Assembly: GCA_903825305.1 (NCBI GenBank)
Contig: CAIKAC010000005.1
Span: forward strand, 62,001 to 126,000
Direction of reading: 5' to 3'
DNA length: 64,000 bases
From: an uncultured Actinomycetes bacterium
GTDB lineage: Bacteria; Actinomycetota; Acidimicrobiia; Acidimicrobiales; RAAP-2
Of this stretch, positions 26,205 to 34,831 are shown piece by piece. Each line of letters opens with the position of its first letter. The stretch's first letter is position 1. The notes beneath the pieces were generated by a model. It was not told the origin of the DNA, did not search any database, and saw nothing but the letters and a program-made list of their open reading frames with translations. A program made the position numbers and the translations under genes.

Positions 26205-26981
26205 TTATTTCGGCTGCATCCTGATGCCTGCATCAATACGGATGCTTTCAGCATTCATGTAGGAGTTGGCCAATAATTCAACGGCCAAAGATGCAAATTC
26301 CTCTGAGCGACCAAGGCGGTGAGGAAAGAGCACACCCGCACCAAGGCGAGCCTTGAATTCTTCAGCGGCTTCGCCGTGTCCGTAAATCGGGGTATCGATC
26401 AGGCCAGGCAGAATGCAGTTGGCTCGGATACCAGTAGCAGAGAGGTCGCGGGCGAGTGGCAGGGTGAGTCCAACAACGCCGCCCTTGGAAGATGAGTAGG
26501 CCACCTGACCAATTTGTCCATCTTCAGCTGCAACCGAAGCTGTATTCACAATGGCTCCGCGACAACCATCTTCGTCAGGTGTGTTGTGACTCATGGCGGT
26601 GGCGGCAATGCGACACATATCGAAGGTGCCGATGAGGTTGATTTCAATGACCTTGCGGTAGACAGCCAAGTCGTGAGCACTCTCATATGCTCCGTCTTTC
26701 CCTATGGTGCGCTGTGCCCAGCCAATCCCGGCGCAGTTCACCACACTCCAGAGGGGAGCTGCGTTCTTAGCTGCATCCACGGCGGCAATGATCTCGTCGG
26801 TCTTGGTTACGTCAGTCTTGACGAAGATGCCCTTGATCTCCTTAGCCAGTGATTCGCCGGCTTCACTATTGAGATCGGCGATCACGACGGTGACGCCTCG
26901 GTTGGCGAGCAGCTTGGCAGTGGCTTCACCAAGACCCGACGCTCCACCAGTGACAATGGCTGACGTTCCGTTGAGTTCCAT
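26205..26981 (-). CDS. SDR oxidoreductase, 3-hydroxyacyl-CoA dehydrogenase type-2-like
   Basis: Short-chain dehydrogenase, 258 residues from ATG 26981. The NAD-binding motif is TGGASGLGEA, the structural motif NCAGIG, and the catalytic set Ser (NTASVAAEDG) with YSSSK (Tyr-x3-Lys). The overall pattern, including ADLNSEAGESLAKEI and the late RIDAGIRMQPK tail, resembles the 17-beta-HSD10 / 3-hydroxyacyl-CoA dehydrogenase group that works in fatty-acid and branched-chain oxidation. The exact substrate is unproved. It is divergent from rlmN. Confidence 0.85.
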   Translation of the reverse strand: MELNGTSAIVTGGASGLGEATAKLLANRGVTVVIADLNSEAGESLAKEIKGIFVKTDVTKTDEIIAAVDAAKNAAPLWSVVNCAGIGWAQRTIGKDGAYESAHDLAVYRKVIEINLIGTFDMCRIAATAMSHNTPDEDGCRGAIVNTASVAAEDGQIGQVAYSSSKGGVVGLTLPLARDLSATGIRANCILPGLIDTPIYGHGEAAEEFKARLGAGVLFPHRLGRSEEFASLAVELLANSYMNAESIRIDAGIRMQPK

Positions 26982-27101
26982 GACGAGGATCACCTTTCTG
27001 TGGTGTGCGTGGGGCCGCGAGTGAACTGCGAACCAAGCAAATTCAAGCACGAAATTCCTGCGCCTTGTTTCTCTGGGTCGCGACTCGCCTAGGTTAAGTG
27101 C

Positions 27102-28130
27102 GTGAAAAGTCGCTATGAGGTGGAACAAGAGGAGCTCGCGGCCCTCCTAGAGGGCGAGCCCGCATTTCGCGCTTCTCAGATCTTTGATGCCCTTCACCAA
27201 GGGCTCAAGATTCCTAGCGAGATGACCAACATCCCGAAGACACTTCGAGGACAGATCGATGAGCTGCTTCCACCAGCATTGATTGAGCGGGTCAAGCTTG
27301 TTGGGGATAAGGGGATGACCACCAAGTGGGCTTTTGCCCTTCACGATGGGGCAATCATCGAAACCGTCTTGATGGAGTATCGCAATCGGGTGACCGTATG
27401 CGTATCGAGTCAAGCGGGTTGTGCGATGAACTGCTCATTTTGTGCCACCGGCCAAGCGGGATTTTCGAGACACCTGACGACGGGAGAAATCGTTGAGCAA
27501 GTCATCACGGCTGCTCGAGAAGCCGCCCCTCGGCGCCTAAGCAATGTCGTATTCATGGGCATGGGCGAACCCCTAGCGAATTACAACAATCTGACGAGAG
27601 CGCTGCGTCGACTATCAGGACCCGTAGGAATATCCGCTCGGCACCTCACGGTCTCCACCGTGGGAATGGTTCCGGCCATGGCCAAGTTGGCTGATGAACG
27701 CTTACCGGTGAGTCTCGCTGTTTCTCTTCATGCGGCCAATGATGAATTGCGAAGTGAACTCGTACCCATTAACAAGCGATACCCCCTCGATGTCTTGCAT
27801 GCGGCCTGCGCTTCATATTTTGACAAGACCCACCGGCGGATCAGTTTTGAGTGGGCACTGATTGATTCGGTGAATGATCGTGACCAAGACATAGAAGAAC
27901 TCGCCGAGTATGCCTCGAGTTTGGCCGCACACGTCAATTTGATTCCGTTAAACCCAACGCCGGGATACCTGGTTCGAGGCTCGACGCCTGAGCGCGTCAA
28001 GGCCTTTGCCCAAGGCCTCGAAGATCGGGGCGTTACGGTGACCGTTCGCAACACGCGAGGTCGCGAAATTGATGCAGCCTGTGGCCAGTTGGCAGGGAGT
28101 CAGGCAGTAAGCATCCGGCCTAACGCCTAG
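27102..28130 (+). CDS. rlmN: Dual-specificity 23S rRNA/tRNA adenine-C2 methyltransferase RlmN
   Basis: Radical SAM enzyme that methylates A2503 of 23S rRNA and A37 of some tRNAs. The 342-residue product has the 4Fe-4S motif CAMNCSFC, the GMGEPLANYNN and PVSLAVSLHAAND motifs, and the late Cys in AACGQL that forms the methyl-carrying residue. It starts with GTG at 27102. Its stop shares bases with the stop of the convergent MFS gene (CTAG at 28127-28130). Confidence 0.96.
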   Translation: MKSRYEVEQEELAALLEGEPAFRASQIFDALHQGLKIPSEMTNIPKTLRGQIDELLPPALIERVKLVGDKGMTTKWAFALHDGAIIETVLMEYRNRVTVCVSSQAGCAMNCSFCATGQAGFSRHLTTGEIVEQVITAAREAAPRRLSNVVFMGMGEPLANYNNLTRALRRLSGPVGISARHLTVSTVGMVPAMAKLADERLPVSLAVSLHAANDELRSELVPINKRYPLDVLHAACASYFDKTHRRISFEWALIDSVNDRDQDIEELAEYASSLAAHVNLIPLNPTPGYLVRGSTPERVKAFAQGLEDRGVTVTVRNTRGREIDAACGQLAGSQAVSIRPNA

Positions 28131-29365
28131 AGCCGCTCGGGTTCATCATCGGGAGTCTCGTGCCAGAACCGAGGCATGGCCTTAGCAAGAGCCAGGGCTC
28201 CCACGACACAGGCGAGTCCTCCAGAGATAACGGAAAAACCGGTACTGGTGACCGCGGCGACTGCACCGGCTTCGAAGTTACCGAGGCGAGGCCCACCTTG
28301 GACTACCGCCATCTGAATGGATGACAGCCGGCCTCGGAATTCATCGGGAACGTGGAGCTGCAACATGGTGCCACGCAGTACCGCTGATATGACATCGGCC
28401 CAGCCGGCGAGGGCGAGCAATACACAGCCCATCCAGAGCACATGGGTACAGCCAAAGCCCGCAATGGCGAGCCCCCAAACGATGATGGCGATCACGACGC
28501 CGCGGCCCCGACGACGGATGGCGCCCACCCAGCCGGTGGTTCCAGCACCAATGAAGGCACCGATGGCTGGCGCGGCATAGAGCAGACCAAGCCCTGTGGG
28601 GCCAACTTTGAATACCTCAGCGGCGAGCGCAGGGAAGAGGGCTACGGGCGCACCAAAAATCATGGCGTTTAAGTCCATGACGTAAATACCTTGGATGATT
28701 TGCCTTCCTTTAAGAAAGCGAAATCCTTCAGCAATGGCACCGATGCCCGGTTTTCTCGCTCCTGGCGTTGGGGTCAAGGGCCTCATCATCACTGTGGCAA
28801 GGACGTAGATCAAGAAGGTGATGGTGTCGATCGAATAGGTCCAGAACAAACCAGCTGACGCAATAATGAGGCCAGCCAAGGCTGGTCCCGCAATGGAGCC
28901 AATTTGGAAGGTCATTTGATTGAGCGAGTTGGCAGCGACGAGATCTTCGGCACCAATGAGCATGGGAATGGCAGAAGCACGAGCTGGGTTGGCGAAGCCT
29001 AAGAAGAACGCGGCACATGCGCTGATGACGTAGATAGCGGCGAGCGAATGAAACTGCCATGCGTTGATGGTGAGGCCTAAGGCGCTCAGTGCGGATGCGA
29101 GCGACGCGATCAAGATGATGCGGCGGCGATCGTGGGCGTCACCATAGGCCCCGCCGATCAGAGAACCCAGAACCAGGGGAATGAGTTGGGCTAGAGAGAC
29201 CAAGCCAACCTGAAGTGAAGAGTGAGTGATTTGGTAAGTCTGAAATGGCAACGCCACGACCGTGACGGCGTTGCCGATCACGCTGATGGTTTGGCCGAGG
29301 AAGAGAAAGCGGTAGTCGCGGCTTTTGCGCAAGGGTGCGATGTCGACGAAGAACTTGCTAGCCAT
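28127..29365 (-). CDS. MFS exporter (EntS/MFS_3-like)
   Basis: Twelve-helix transporter, 412 residues, beginning with the RDYRFLFLGQTISVIGN motif typical of the MFS_3/EntS group. It includes GGAYGDAHDRRRIIL (loop 2-3 motif) and FRGRLSSIQMAVVQGG. Members export siderophores or drugs; no siderophore synthesis genes are nearby, so the substrate is open. It is convergent with rlmN and divergent from the DUF1543 gene. Confidence 0.88.
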   Translation of the reverse strand: MASKFFVDIAPLRKSRDYRFLFLGQTISVIGNAVTVVALPFQTYQITHSSLQVGLVSLAQLIPLVLGSLIGGAYGDAHDRRRIILIASLASALSALGLTINAWQFHSLAAIYVISACAAFFLGFANPARASAIPMLIGAEDLVAANSLNQMTFQIGSIAGPALAGLIIASAGLFWTYSIDTITFLIYVLATVMMRPLTPTPGARKPGIGAIAEGFRFLKGRQIIQGIYVMDLNAMIFGAPVALFPALAAEVFKVGPTGLGLLYAAPAIGAFIGAGTTGWVGAIRRRGRGVVIAIIVWGLAIAGFGCTHVLWMGCVLLALAGWADVISAVLRGTMLQLHVPDEFRGRLSSIQMAVVQGGPRLGNFEAGAVAAVTSTGFSVISGGLACVVGALALAKAMPRFWHETPDDEPERL

Positions 29366-29429
29366 TCATGCAAGGCTAGAGAGTCAACAGCCACACCGAC
29401 GCCGTTTTGGTGTCACGAGAGGATGAAAC

Positions 29430-29699
29430 ATGAAACTCTTTGCCGTACTCCTAGGGGGAAGTGGTGGTCCAGGACGCCTGAGCGAAGACCATGAGACCGT
29501 CTTCGTTGTTGCCGAAGATGAGCGAAGTGCCAAAACGCAAGCGCGGAAAAAATGGACCGGCCATGGCCGCCCTCACGTTGATGCCCTGAGCTCTGTGGAA
29601 TCTGTCGACGGTTTTGATATCCAGGTCAGCCCCGGAGCATCGGCAACCGAACGTGAGTTTGTTTCCTACAACGATTTGCCCTACGACGAAGAGGACTAA
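29430..29699 (+). CDS. DUF1543 domain protein
   Basis: An 89-residue protein whose N-terminus (KLFAVLLGG) and central part (HETVFVVAEDERSAKTQARKKW, then HVDALSSVESVDGFDIQV) fit the DUF1543 family, a small alpha/beta domain of unknown function. It starts with an ATG after a GAGGATGAAAC context. Its stop overlaps the stop of the convergent peroxiredoxin gene by a few bases. No functional prediction is offered. Confidence 0.78.
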   Translation: MKLFAVLLGGSGGPGRLSEDHETVFVVAEDERSAKTQARKKWTGHGRPHVDALSSVESVDGFDIQVSPGASATEREFVSYNDLPYDEED

Positions 29700-30145
29700 A
29701 GCGTCGCGAGCGCGGCTAGCGCATCGTCGGCGTGCTTATTCATCGAGAGTTCTGAATTAATCACGGCGACGATACGGCCATCGGTATTGATGACAAACGT
29801 TGAGCGCTTGGTGCGAAGGAGATCGAGGGCGCGCTTGACCCCATAAGCCCGAGCGATCTCGCCATCAGGATCACTCAGGAGTGGGTAGTCAAGATTGTTA
29901 GTTGCGGCAAACTCGGCTTGCTTGGCAATGTGGTCCATGCTGATACCAACGCGTTGTGCGCCGAAGGCATCGAACTCACTCGCGAGATCACGAAAGTGGC
30001 AACTCTCGGCGGTGCACCCTTTGGTCAGCGCTGCTGGGTAGAAGAACAGCACCACGGGTCCGCGCTGGAGAAATTCATGCAAACTCCGTTCGGCGCCAAC
30101 TTGATCGGGGGCCGAAAATGCGGGGGCGAGGTCTCCGGGCTTCAT
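29696..30145 (-). CDS. bcp: Thioredoxin-dependent peroxiredoxin (Bcp/PrxQ type)
   Basis: Reduces hydrogen and organic peroxides using thioredoxin. The 149-residue sequence has the family motif KGCTAESCHFRDL with peroxidatic and resolving Cys separated by four residues (atypical 2-Cys PrxQ), preceded by VVLFFYPAALT. Later it has YPLLSDPDGEIARAYGV. The reductant could be the thioredoxin system encoded at 9-10.5 kb. It is convergent with the DUF1543 gene. Confidence 0.93.
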   Translation of the reverse strand: MKPGDLAPAFSAPDQVGAERSLHEFLQRGPVVLFFYPAALTKGCTAESCHFRDLASEFDAFGAQRVGISMDHIAKQAEFAATNNLDYPLLSDPDGEIARAYGVKRALDLLRTKRSTFVINTDGRIVAVINSELSMNKHADDALAALATL

Positions 30146-30178
30146 AGCCTCACCCTAGCGGTGAGAGCCCGATTCTGC

Positions 30179-30901
30179 TTAGGCGTCGAATCGAAAGCCC
30201 ACGCCACGCACCGTCACGATGTGGGTGGAGGCTTCGGCGTCACCTTCAAGCTTTTGGCGGAGTCGCTTGATGTGGGTGTCGAGGGTTCGAGAATCATTCA
30301 GATCCTTGTCCCACCAAAGCGCATCAATGCATTGTTCCCGGGTGACAACGGTGCCGGCATTGGAGAGCAAGAGCCAGAGCAATTCGAACTCTTTGCGGGT
30401 CAGCTCAATGGGAATGCCGTTCACTTCGTAGGTTCGTTTGGCACTGTCGATCACCATGCCACCAATAGTGATGATTTCATCTTGCTCGGCTTGTTCAGAA
30501 CTGCGCCGCAACACAGCTCGGATCCGGGCGATGAGTTCGCGCAGGCGATAGGGCTTGGGCACGTAATCGGTCGCCCCCATTTCGAGGCCGAGCACGATAT
30601 CAATTTCGCCAGATTTCGCCGAAACGAAGATGATGGGAACGCCCGAGCGCTCACGGATCTCACGGCACAAATCAACTCCGTTGCCATCAGGGAGCATGAT
30701 GTCGAGCAAGATGAGATCGGGTTGCCGGGCTTCGAAATACTCAAGCGCCTCGGCGACATTCACCGCCGCGTCAACGCTGAATCCTTCGGCCGTCAATCCG
30801 GCAACGAGGGCATCACGGTATGAAGCCTCATCGTCTACCACGAGGATGTGTGCGGTCTCAGTAGCGGTATTGCCCCGTGGCGGTGCACTTGGCGACAGCA
30901 T
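30179..30901 (-). CDS. OmpR/RegX3-family response regulator (orphan here)
   Basis: Two-component response regulator, 240 residues from ATG 30901. The receiver domain begins HILVVDDEASYRDALVAGLTAEGF with phospho-acceptor Asp in LILLDIMLPDGNGVDL and Lys in VPKPYRLRELIARIR. The C-terminal winged-helix domain includes RKEFELLWLLLSNAGTVVTREQ and the recognition segment SRTLDTHIKRLRQKL. The whole most resembles RegX3. No sensor kinase is adjacent. In-frame GTG 30907 and ATG 30913 are alternative starts near the same AGGAG site. Confidence 0.92.
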   Translation of the reverse strand: MLSPSAPPRGNTATETAHILVVDDEASYRDALVAGLTAEGFSVDAAVNVAEALEYFEARQPDLILLDIMLPDGNGVDLCREIRERSGVPIIFVSAKSGEIDIVLGLEMGATDYVPKPYRLRELIARIRAVLRRSSEQAEQDEIITIGGMVIDSAKRTYEVNGIPIELTRKEFELLWLLLSNAGTVVTREQCIDALWWDKDLNDSRTLDTHIKRLRQKLEGDAEASTHIVTVRGVGFRFDA

Positions 30902-31251
30902 TACCACTCCCATCTCCTGGCGATGGAACCAAGTAAGGGTTGGAACCCTGCGGCTCGAGTGGCGTGGTGTGAGCACGTGCGCTTAGCTCGCAGGTGTTCA
31001 CAAGAAGAACGACGTCGCGTTGGAGGAACGCGACGGCTGGCCCAACCGAGCGGGGGGACGGTCGTCGGGCCATAGGGCAACTCGAGCAAAGGGGAACGTA
31101 CTTCGCGAATCGCCACGAGGAGAACTTAAGGAATCGAAGTTAACGCTTTGAAACATTTGGGATATCTGAGAATGTTTTCTCGTTGAACTTCAAGAAAATC
31201 AAGTCAGCACTGGCTATTTCCTAGAGTGGAGGGAACCCAAGAGATGAGGCA
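30902..31251. promoter_or_regulatory. 350-base divergent intergenic region with inverted repeats
   Basis: Lies between the response regulator gene and the divergent DUF2505 gene and contains no convincing coding sequence. It holds an inverted repeat AGGGTTGGAACCCT (30936-30949) close to the regulator start, a possible operator. Two C-rich-loop hairpins on the minus strand lie at about 31013-31068 (see the ncRNA entry). The right third is AT-richer and must hold the promoter of the DUF2505 gene. Confidence 0.5.
31010..31072 (-). ncRNA. Candidate 6C-like small RNA with C-rich hairpin loops
   Basis: Read on the minus strand, the first hairpin (31068-31041) has a stem closing on ACCG/CGGT, with a 10-base loop TCCCCCCGCT. 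A second hairpin has a perfect 9-bp stem CGTCGCGTT/AACGCGACG (31035-31013) with loop CCTCC, followed by the T-rich stretch TCGTTCTTCTTG that could terminate transcription. The 6C RNA of Actinobacteria is defined by two hairpins with runs of six or more C in the loops. Only the first loop meets that rule, so the match is partial. Confidence 0.3.
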
Positions 31252-31755
31252 GTGGTGAACTTCAAAATTGAACATGACATCAGTGTGAGTCGTGAAGCAG
31301 TGATTGACGCGCTGATGAACCCCGCGTACTACGCGTATTTGGGTTCCAAGGTTGCCAATATTCATCCTCCAGAGCTCTTAAGTGCCACAGAAATGGATGG
31401 CACATGCAAGATTGCCGTTCGCTATGCCTTTGCCGGAACCTTGTCAGGACCAGCGCGTATGGCCGTTGATCCCACCAAGCTGACCTGGGTGATTCATACG
31501 GAGCTCCATCGAGATACGGGAGAGGGTGTGCTCACCATGACGCCCGATCACTATGCCGGCCTTCTTACGTGTAGCGGCACAATGATGCTGAAGGAAACGC
31601 CAACAGGATGTAGCGAACTCCTCGAGGGTGAACTCGCCGTTCACCTTCCTCTCATCGGCCAAACGGCAGAAGTCGCCATCGTTCAAGGTTTACGCAACCA
31701 TCTCTCGGATGAAGCCAGGACAATCTCTGAATTTTCACAGATGCCACCCAAATAA
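31252..31755 (+). CDS. DUF2505 family protein (START/SRPBCC-like fold)
   Basis: A 167-residue protein whose N-terminus (KIEHDISVSREAVIDALMNPAYY) and repeated beta-strand pattern fit the actinobacterial DUF2505 family, a helix-grip fold likely to bind a small hydrophobic ligand. It starts with GTG 31252 or the next-but-one GTG at 31255. It is 84 bases upstream of the iron transporter genes on the same strand, but a functional link is not evident. It contains no predicted membrane segment. Confidence 0.78.
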   Translation: MVNFKIEHDISVSREAVIDALMNPAYYAYLGSKVANIHPPELLSATEMDGTCKIAVRYAFAGTLSGPARMAVDPTKLTWVIHTELHRDTGEGVLTMTPDHYAGLLTCSGTMMLKETPTGCSELLEGELAVHLPLIGQTAEVAIVQGLRNHLSDEARTISEFSQMPPK

Positions 31756-31821
31756 TCGTCACATCCTTTTCTCGTGAAGTTTCACTAACTGCCTAAGCAA
31801 TGCCCGCTGGAGTTCATGCTC

Positions 31822-32934
31822 GTGAAGTTGGATATCGGCATGACAAAACCAACCAAGCGTTTCAGCGTTCGTAAAGCTCTTGCTGTTGCAGGAGCTCTTG
31901 GAGTGACAGCAACGGGCATGACCCTTGCGAGTCAAGTTGCTGCTTCAGCGTCAGGGCCAACGCTCTACGTATATTCAGCACAGGGCTATGACTCAGCTGC
32001 CGTAGCTGCATTCAATGCGACCAACCCCGGGTTCACCGTTGCCTTGAATGACAACTCAACGGGACCGCTACTGCAAGAAATTCAAGCCGAGCGCAACAAC
32101 CCTCGCTTCGGTGTTCTGTGGGTTGACGGACCAACGGCATTTGCGACCTTGGATCAAGAGGGATTGCTTCAACACCACATCGTTCCTAAGAGTGTGAATT
32201 TCAATGCTCGAGGCAAGGCGAACATCCCTGCAGATGGCAGCTTCGTCCCAGCAGACTTGACCGCCACCGGCGCTTTGGTTTGGGACTCAGCCCAAATGAC
32301 CAGAGCCCAACTTCCCAAGACGTGGAATGATCTCACGTTGCCTCGCTACAAGGGATGGCTGGGTATGAATGACCCGACGCAGTCGGGACCCACGTACCCG
32401 CTCATCGCTGGTGTTATGGCAAATCTTGGTAACTACACGAGTGGCTCCACCAAGCATGCGGTATCGGTCGGAGAAGCCTTCTTCAAGAAGTTGAAGGCGA
32501 ATGGACTGGTTGTGAATGCGACCAATGGCCCAACCGTGGCTGCGATCTTGTCGCACACCATCAAGATGGCGATCATTCAGAGTTCGGCTGGTTACGGCAA
32601 GATCCTGACAGGTGACCCCAGCCTTCGAGTGAGCTACTTGAACCCAGCAACCACCTTGGCTGGTGGGATGGGTATCGACGCGAAGATGCCGTGGACGGTA
32701 CGCCAAGAAGCTCAGAAGTTCGTGAACTGGGTGATGAGTCCTGCCGGACAGCACGTCATGCAAACGGGCGATCCTCAGGGTGACTCGCTGTTCTGGCCAG
32801 TGATCACTAATGAGCACCAGCCCTCTTCGCTCCCGGCTTTGCACACGGTACCCATGAAGACGATCAACCCGTACGTATGGGGTCCGCTTGAAACCAAGAT
32901 CAACACCTGGTTCTCGAGCAACATTATCGGCTGA
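31822..32934 (+). CDS. ABC transporter substrate-binding protein, iron(III)-type
   Basis: Periplasmic-type binding protein (exported, about 370 residues). A basic N-terminus (KPTKRFSVRKALAVAGALG) and hydrophobic segment end in AASASGPTL. The mature part begins TLYVYSAQGYDSAAVAAFNA, as in Fe(III)/2-aminoethylphosphonate binding proteins (FbpA/FutA class), and contains LPKTWNDLTLPRYKGWLGMNDPTQSG. GTG 31822 has a well-spaced GGAG site; ATG 31840 is an alternative. It heads a five-gene cluster. Iron is the most likely substrate, by family, but is not proven. Confidence 0.82.
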   Translation: MKLDIGMTKPTKRFSVRKALAVAGALGVTATGMTLASQVAASASGPTLYVYSAQGYDSAAVAAFNATNPGFTVALNDNSTGPLLQEIQAERNNPRFGVLWVDGPTAFATLDQEGLLQHHIVPKSVNFNARGKANIPADGSFVPADLTATGALVWDSAQMTRAQLPKTWNDLTLPRYKGWLGMNDPTQSGPTYPLIAGVMANLGNYTSGSTKHAVSVGEAFFKKLKANGLVVNATNGPTVAAILSHTIKMAIIQSSAGYGKILTGDPSLRVSYLNPATTLAGGMGIDAKMPWTVRQEAQKFVNWVMSPAGQHVMQTGDPQGDSLFWPVITNEHQPSSLPALHTVPMKTINPYVWGPLETKINTWFSSNIIG

Positions 32935-32960
32935 GTTTCTCCCCCAACTCAGTTCGTTTG

Positions 32961-32997
32961 CCTCTGCTCCGCGGCCTAGAAGGTCGCGGAGCAGAGG
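32961..32997 (+). promoter_or_regulatory. 16-bp stem-loop between binding-protein and permease genes
   Basis: CCTCTGCTCCGCGGCC (32961-32976) pairs with GGTCGCGGAGCAGAGG (32982-32997), with one G-T wobble, around loop TAGAA. No T-tract follows. Such hairpins in ABC operons stabilise the upstream mRNA, so that more binding protein than permease is made, or act as leaky terminators. The structure is certain; its role is inferred. Confidence 0.75.
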
Positions 32998-33029
32998 TGT
33001 ATTAGCAAACTCGTCCGTTCGGAGATCAC

Positions 33030-34829
33030 GTGGTTTTAAGTGGCATTGAAACCGTTCCACCTCGGGTGAAACGACGCACATATGGAGCACGTTCGCTACG
33101 CGTGCAGCGTTTTGTTTCCCCCTTGGTGATGTGGTGTGTGCTCGGCGCGCTCATTGTGATTCCCGTGGCGTGTTTTCTGGCTCTTGCCACGAGTCCTCGA
33201 CTCTTCCAACAAGGACCTGAGTGGTTCACGCTGAAATACATAGGCCAAGCATTCTCTGGAAGCACCGCCCAGGGCATCATCAATTCACTGTGGGTTTCTC
33301 TGACAGCGGGAGTCTTGTGTGTGGCGGTGGCCTTGGGGCTCGCGTGGGCAATCCATCGGACCACCCTGAAGGGTCGACGGTTTTGGAGCACCTGTGTGTG
33401 GGGGTTATTGCTGATCCCAACATGGGTCATGACCTTGGGCTGGCAGGACTTGCTCCAACCTTTTGGTGGTCTCAGCTATTTGGGTATTCCTAATCTCTGG
33501 CTCTACAACCTTCTGATGGGCCCGGTCGGCATTGTGATGATTTTGACCTTCGCTGGCGTTCCGTTTGGCTACTTCGTGATTTCGGCGAGTCTGAGAGGTT
33601 TGGGTCAAGAATATGAAGATGCGGCTCGCACGCACGGGGCGAGTAGGTGGCTGAGCTTTAAGACCATCATTCCGATGGTGATGCCAGCTTTGGTATCGGC
33701 GTTCGCGATCTGCTTTGCGGAAACCATGAGTGATTTTGGCGTTGCCTTCACGCTTGGCTACCATGCGCATTTCCCGCTCGCCACCTACACCTTGTTTAGT
33801 GCCATCGATAATTTCCCCGCCAATTTTTCGGTGGGTGCGGTAATTGCCATTGTGCTCGTCGCATCAGCAATTGTTCCCATCGTCATTCAGTCACGAATGA
33901 TGCGGGGACGAAACTTTGCGGTCTTGTCAGGCCGTAATCGTCAAATACGACCCCGGCCGTTGTCAGCTCGCGGACAAGTCATGACGACGACCGCTGTCGG
34001 ATTGTTCTTTGCGATGGCGCTTGGAGTACCGCTCTTTGGGGCATTTCTTGGCTCTTTCACGAAGAACCTCGGTAGTTTCGCCAACGGAGGCATTCAGTTC
34101 ACGCTCGATTACTACCGCCAAGTGCTCCATCCCTCCATTGTGGATAAGGGACTCGGAGCGCCACTGCTGCTGTCGAACAAATTGGCCCTCATCGTTGCGA
34201 CGGTCGCCGTCATGCTGGGCATGGTGTTGGCGCGGCAAATGCTGGTTCGCAGTCGGGGAATCTCGGCCAAGATCACTGACCTGGTTTTGCTCGGTTCCAT
34301 CGCCGTACCTGGTGTCGTGCTCGGCATTGGGTACATCTTCAGCTACAACTTGCCGTTTGTTACTAACAACATCGTCAACATCTACAAAACGCTTCCCCTC
34401 CTCATGCTCGCGCTGATTGCATCGGCACTTCCGGCGCAGACTCGCTTTGTGGCGGCACCCTTGTCGCAACTTCAACCTTCGCTCAGCGACGCTGCCCGCG
34501 TTCATGGAGCGAGTCGTTTTGGCGCGTGGCGAGCGAGTCAATTGCCACTGTTGTCACGAGTGTTGATTTGGGCGTGGCTGCTGACCTTTGCTCGAACTAT
34601 TTCTGAGTTGGCAATTGCGCAGATTCTGTATCCTCCGGGTACCGAACCAGCTTCAGTAGCGATTCAGGCCTATCTTGCAAACTTTGAAGATGGCACGGGA
34701 ACCGCTATGACCATGGTTACCTTGCTCGAAATGGTTGGCGTGATCTTGGTGGTGATTGCGCTCTTTCGCTTACTTGCCCCCAAGGGATGGCGCCGCATTG
34801 GTTGGTCGCTATCAGAAAGAACGTCGTGA
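33030..34829 (+). CDS. ABC transporter permease, fused FbpB/ThiP-type iron transporter
   Basis: Two permease halves fused in one 599-residue polypeptide with about 12 membrane segments. Each half has an EAA-type cytoplasmic loop: first YEDAARTHGASRWLSFKTIIPMVMPAL, and second LSDAARVHGASRFGAWRASQLPLLS (both in shorter form: YEDAARTHGASRW; LSDAARVHGASRF). These loops contact the ATPase. The duplicated layout is characteristic of iron(III) and thiamine importers. GTG 33030 lies 5 bases after GGAG. Two bases separate its stop from the start of the ATPase gene. Confidence 0.9.
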   Translation: MVLSGIETVPPRVKRRTYGARSLRVQRFVSPLVMWCVLGALIVIPVACFLALATSPRLFQQGPEWFTLKYIGQAFSGSTAQGIINSLWVSLTAGVLCVAVALGLAWAIHRTTLKGRRFWSTCVWGLLLIPTWVMTLGWQDLLQPFGGLSYLGIPNLWLYNLLMGPVGIVMILTFAGVPFGYFVISASLRGLGQEYEDAARTHGASRWLSFKTIIPMVMPALVSAFAICFAETMSDFGVAFTLGYHAHFPLATYTLFSAIDNFPANFSVGAVIAIVLVASAIVPIVIQSRMMRGRNFAVLSGRNRQIRPRPLSARGQVMTTTAVGLFFAMALGVPLFGAFLGSFTKNLGSFANGGIQFTLDYYRQVLHPSIVDKGLGAPLLLSNKLALIVATVAVMLGMVLARQMLVRSRGISAKITDLVLLGSIAVPGVVLGIGYIFSYNLPFVTNNIVNIYKTLPLLMLALIASALPAQTRFVAAPLSQLQPSLSDAARVHGASRFGAWRASQLPLLSRVLIWAWLLTFARTISELAIAQILYPPGTEPASVAIQAYLANFEDGTGTAMTMVTLLEMVGVILVVIALFRLLAPKGWRRIGWSLSERTS

Positions 34830-34831
34830 CG

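Noticed and set aside
27102-28130. Possibility that the rlmN-like gene is a Cfr-type resistance methyltransferase
   Set aside because: Length and surrounding motifs fit RlmN; no Cfr-specific feature could be recognised.
29918-30823. 301-residue plus-strand ORF opposite the peroxiredoxin and response regulator genes
   Set aside because: Antisense to two clear genes; no recognisable domain.
32287-33090. 267-residue minus-strand ORF opposite the iron-binding-protein gene
   Set aside because: Shadow of a firmly identified gene and overlaps its terminator-like hairpin.
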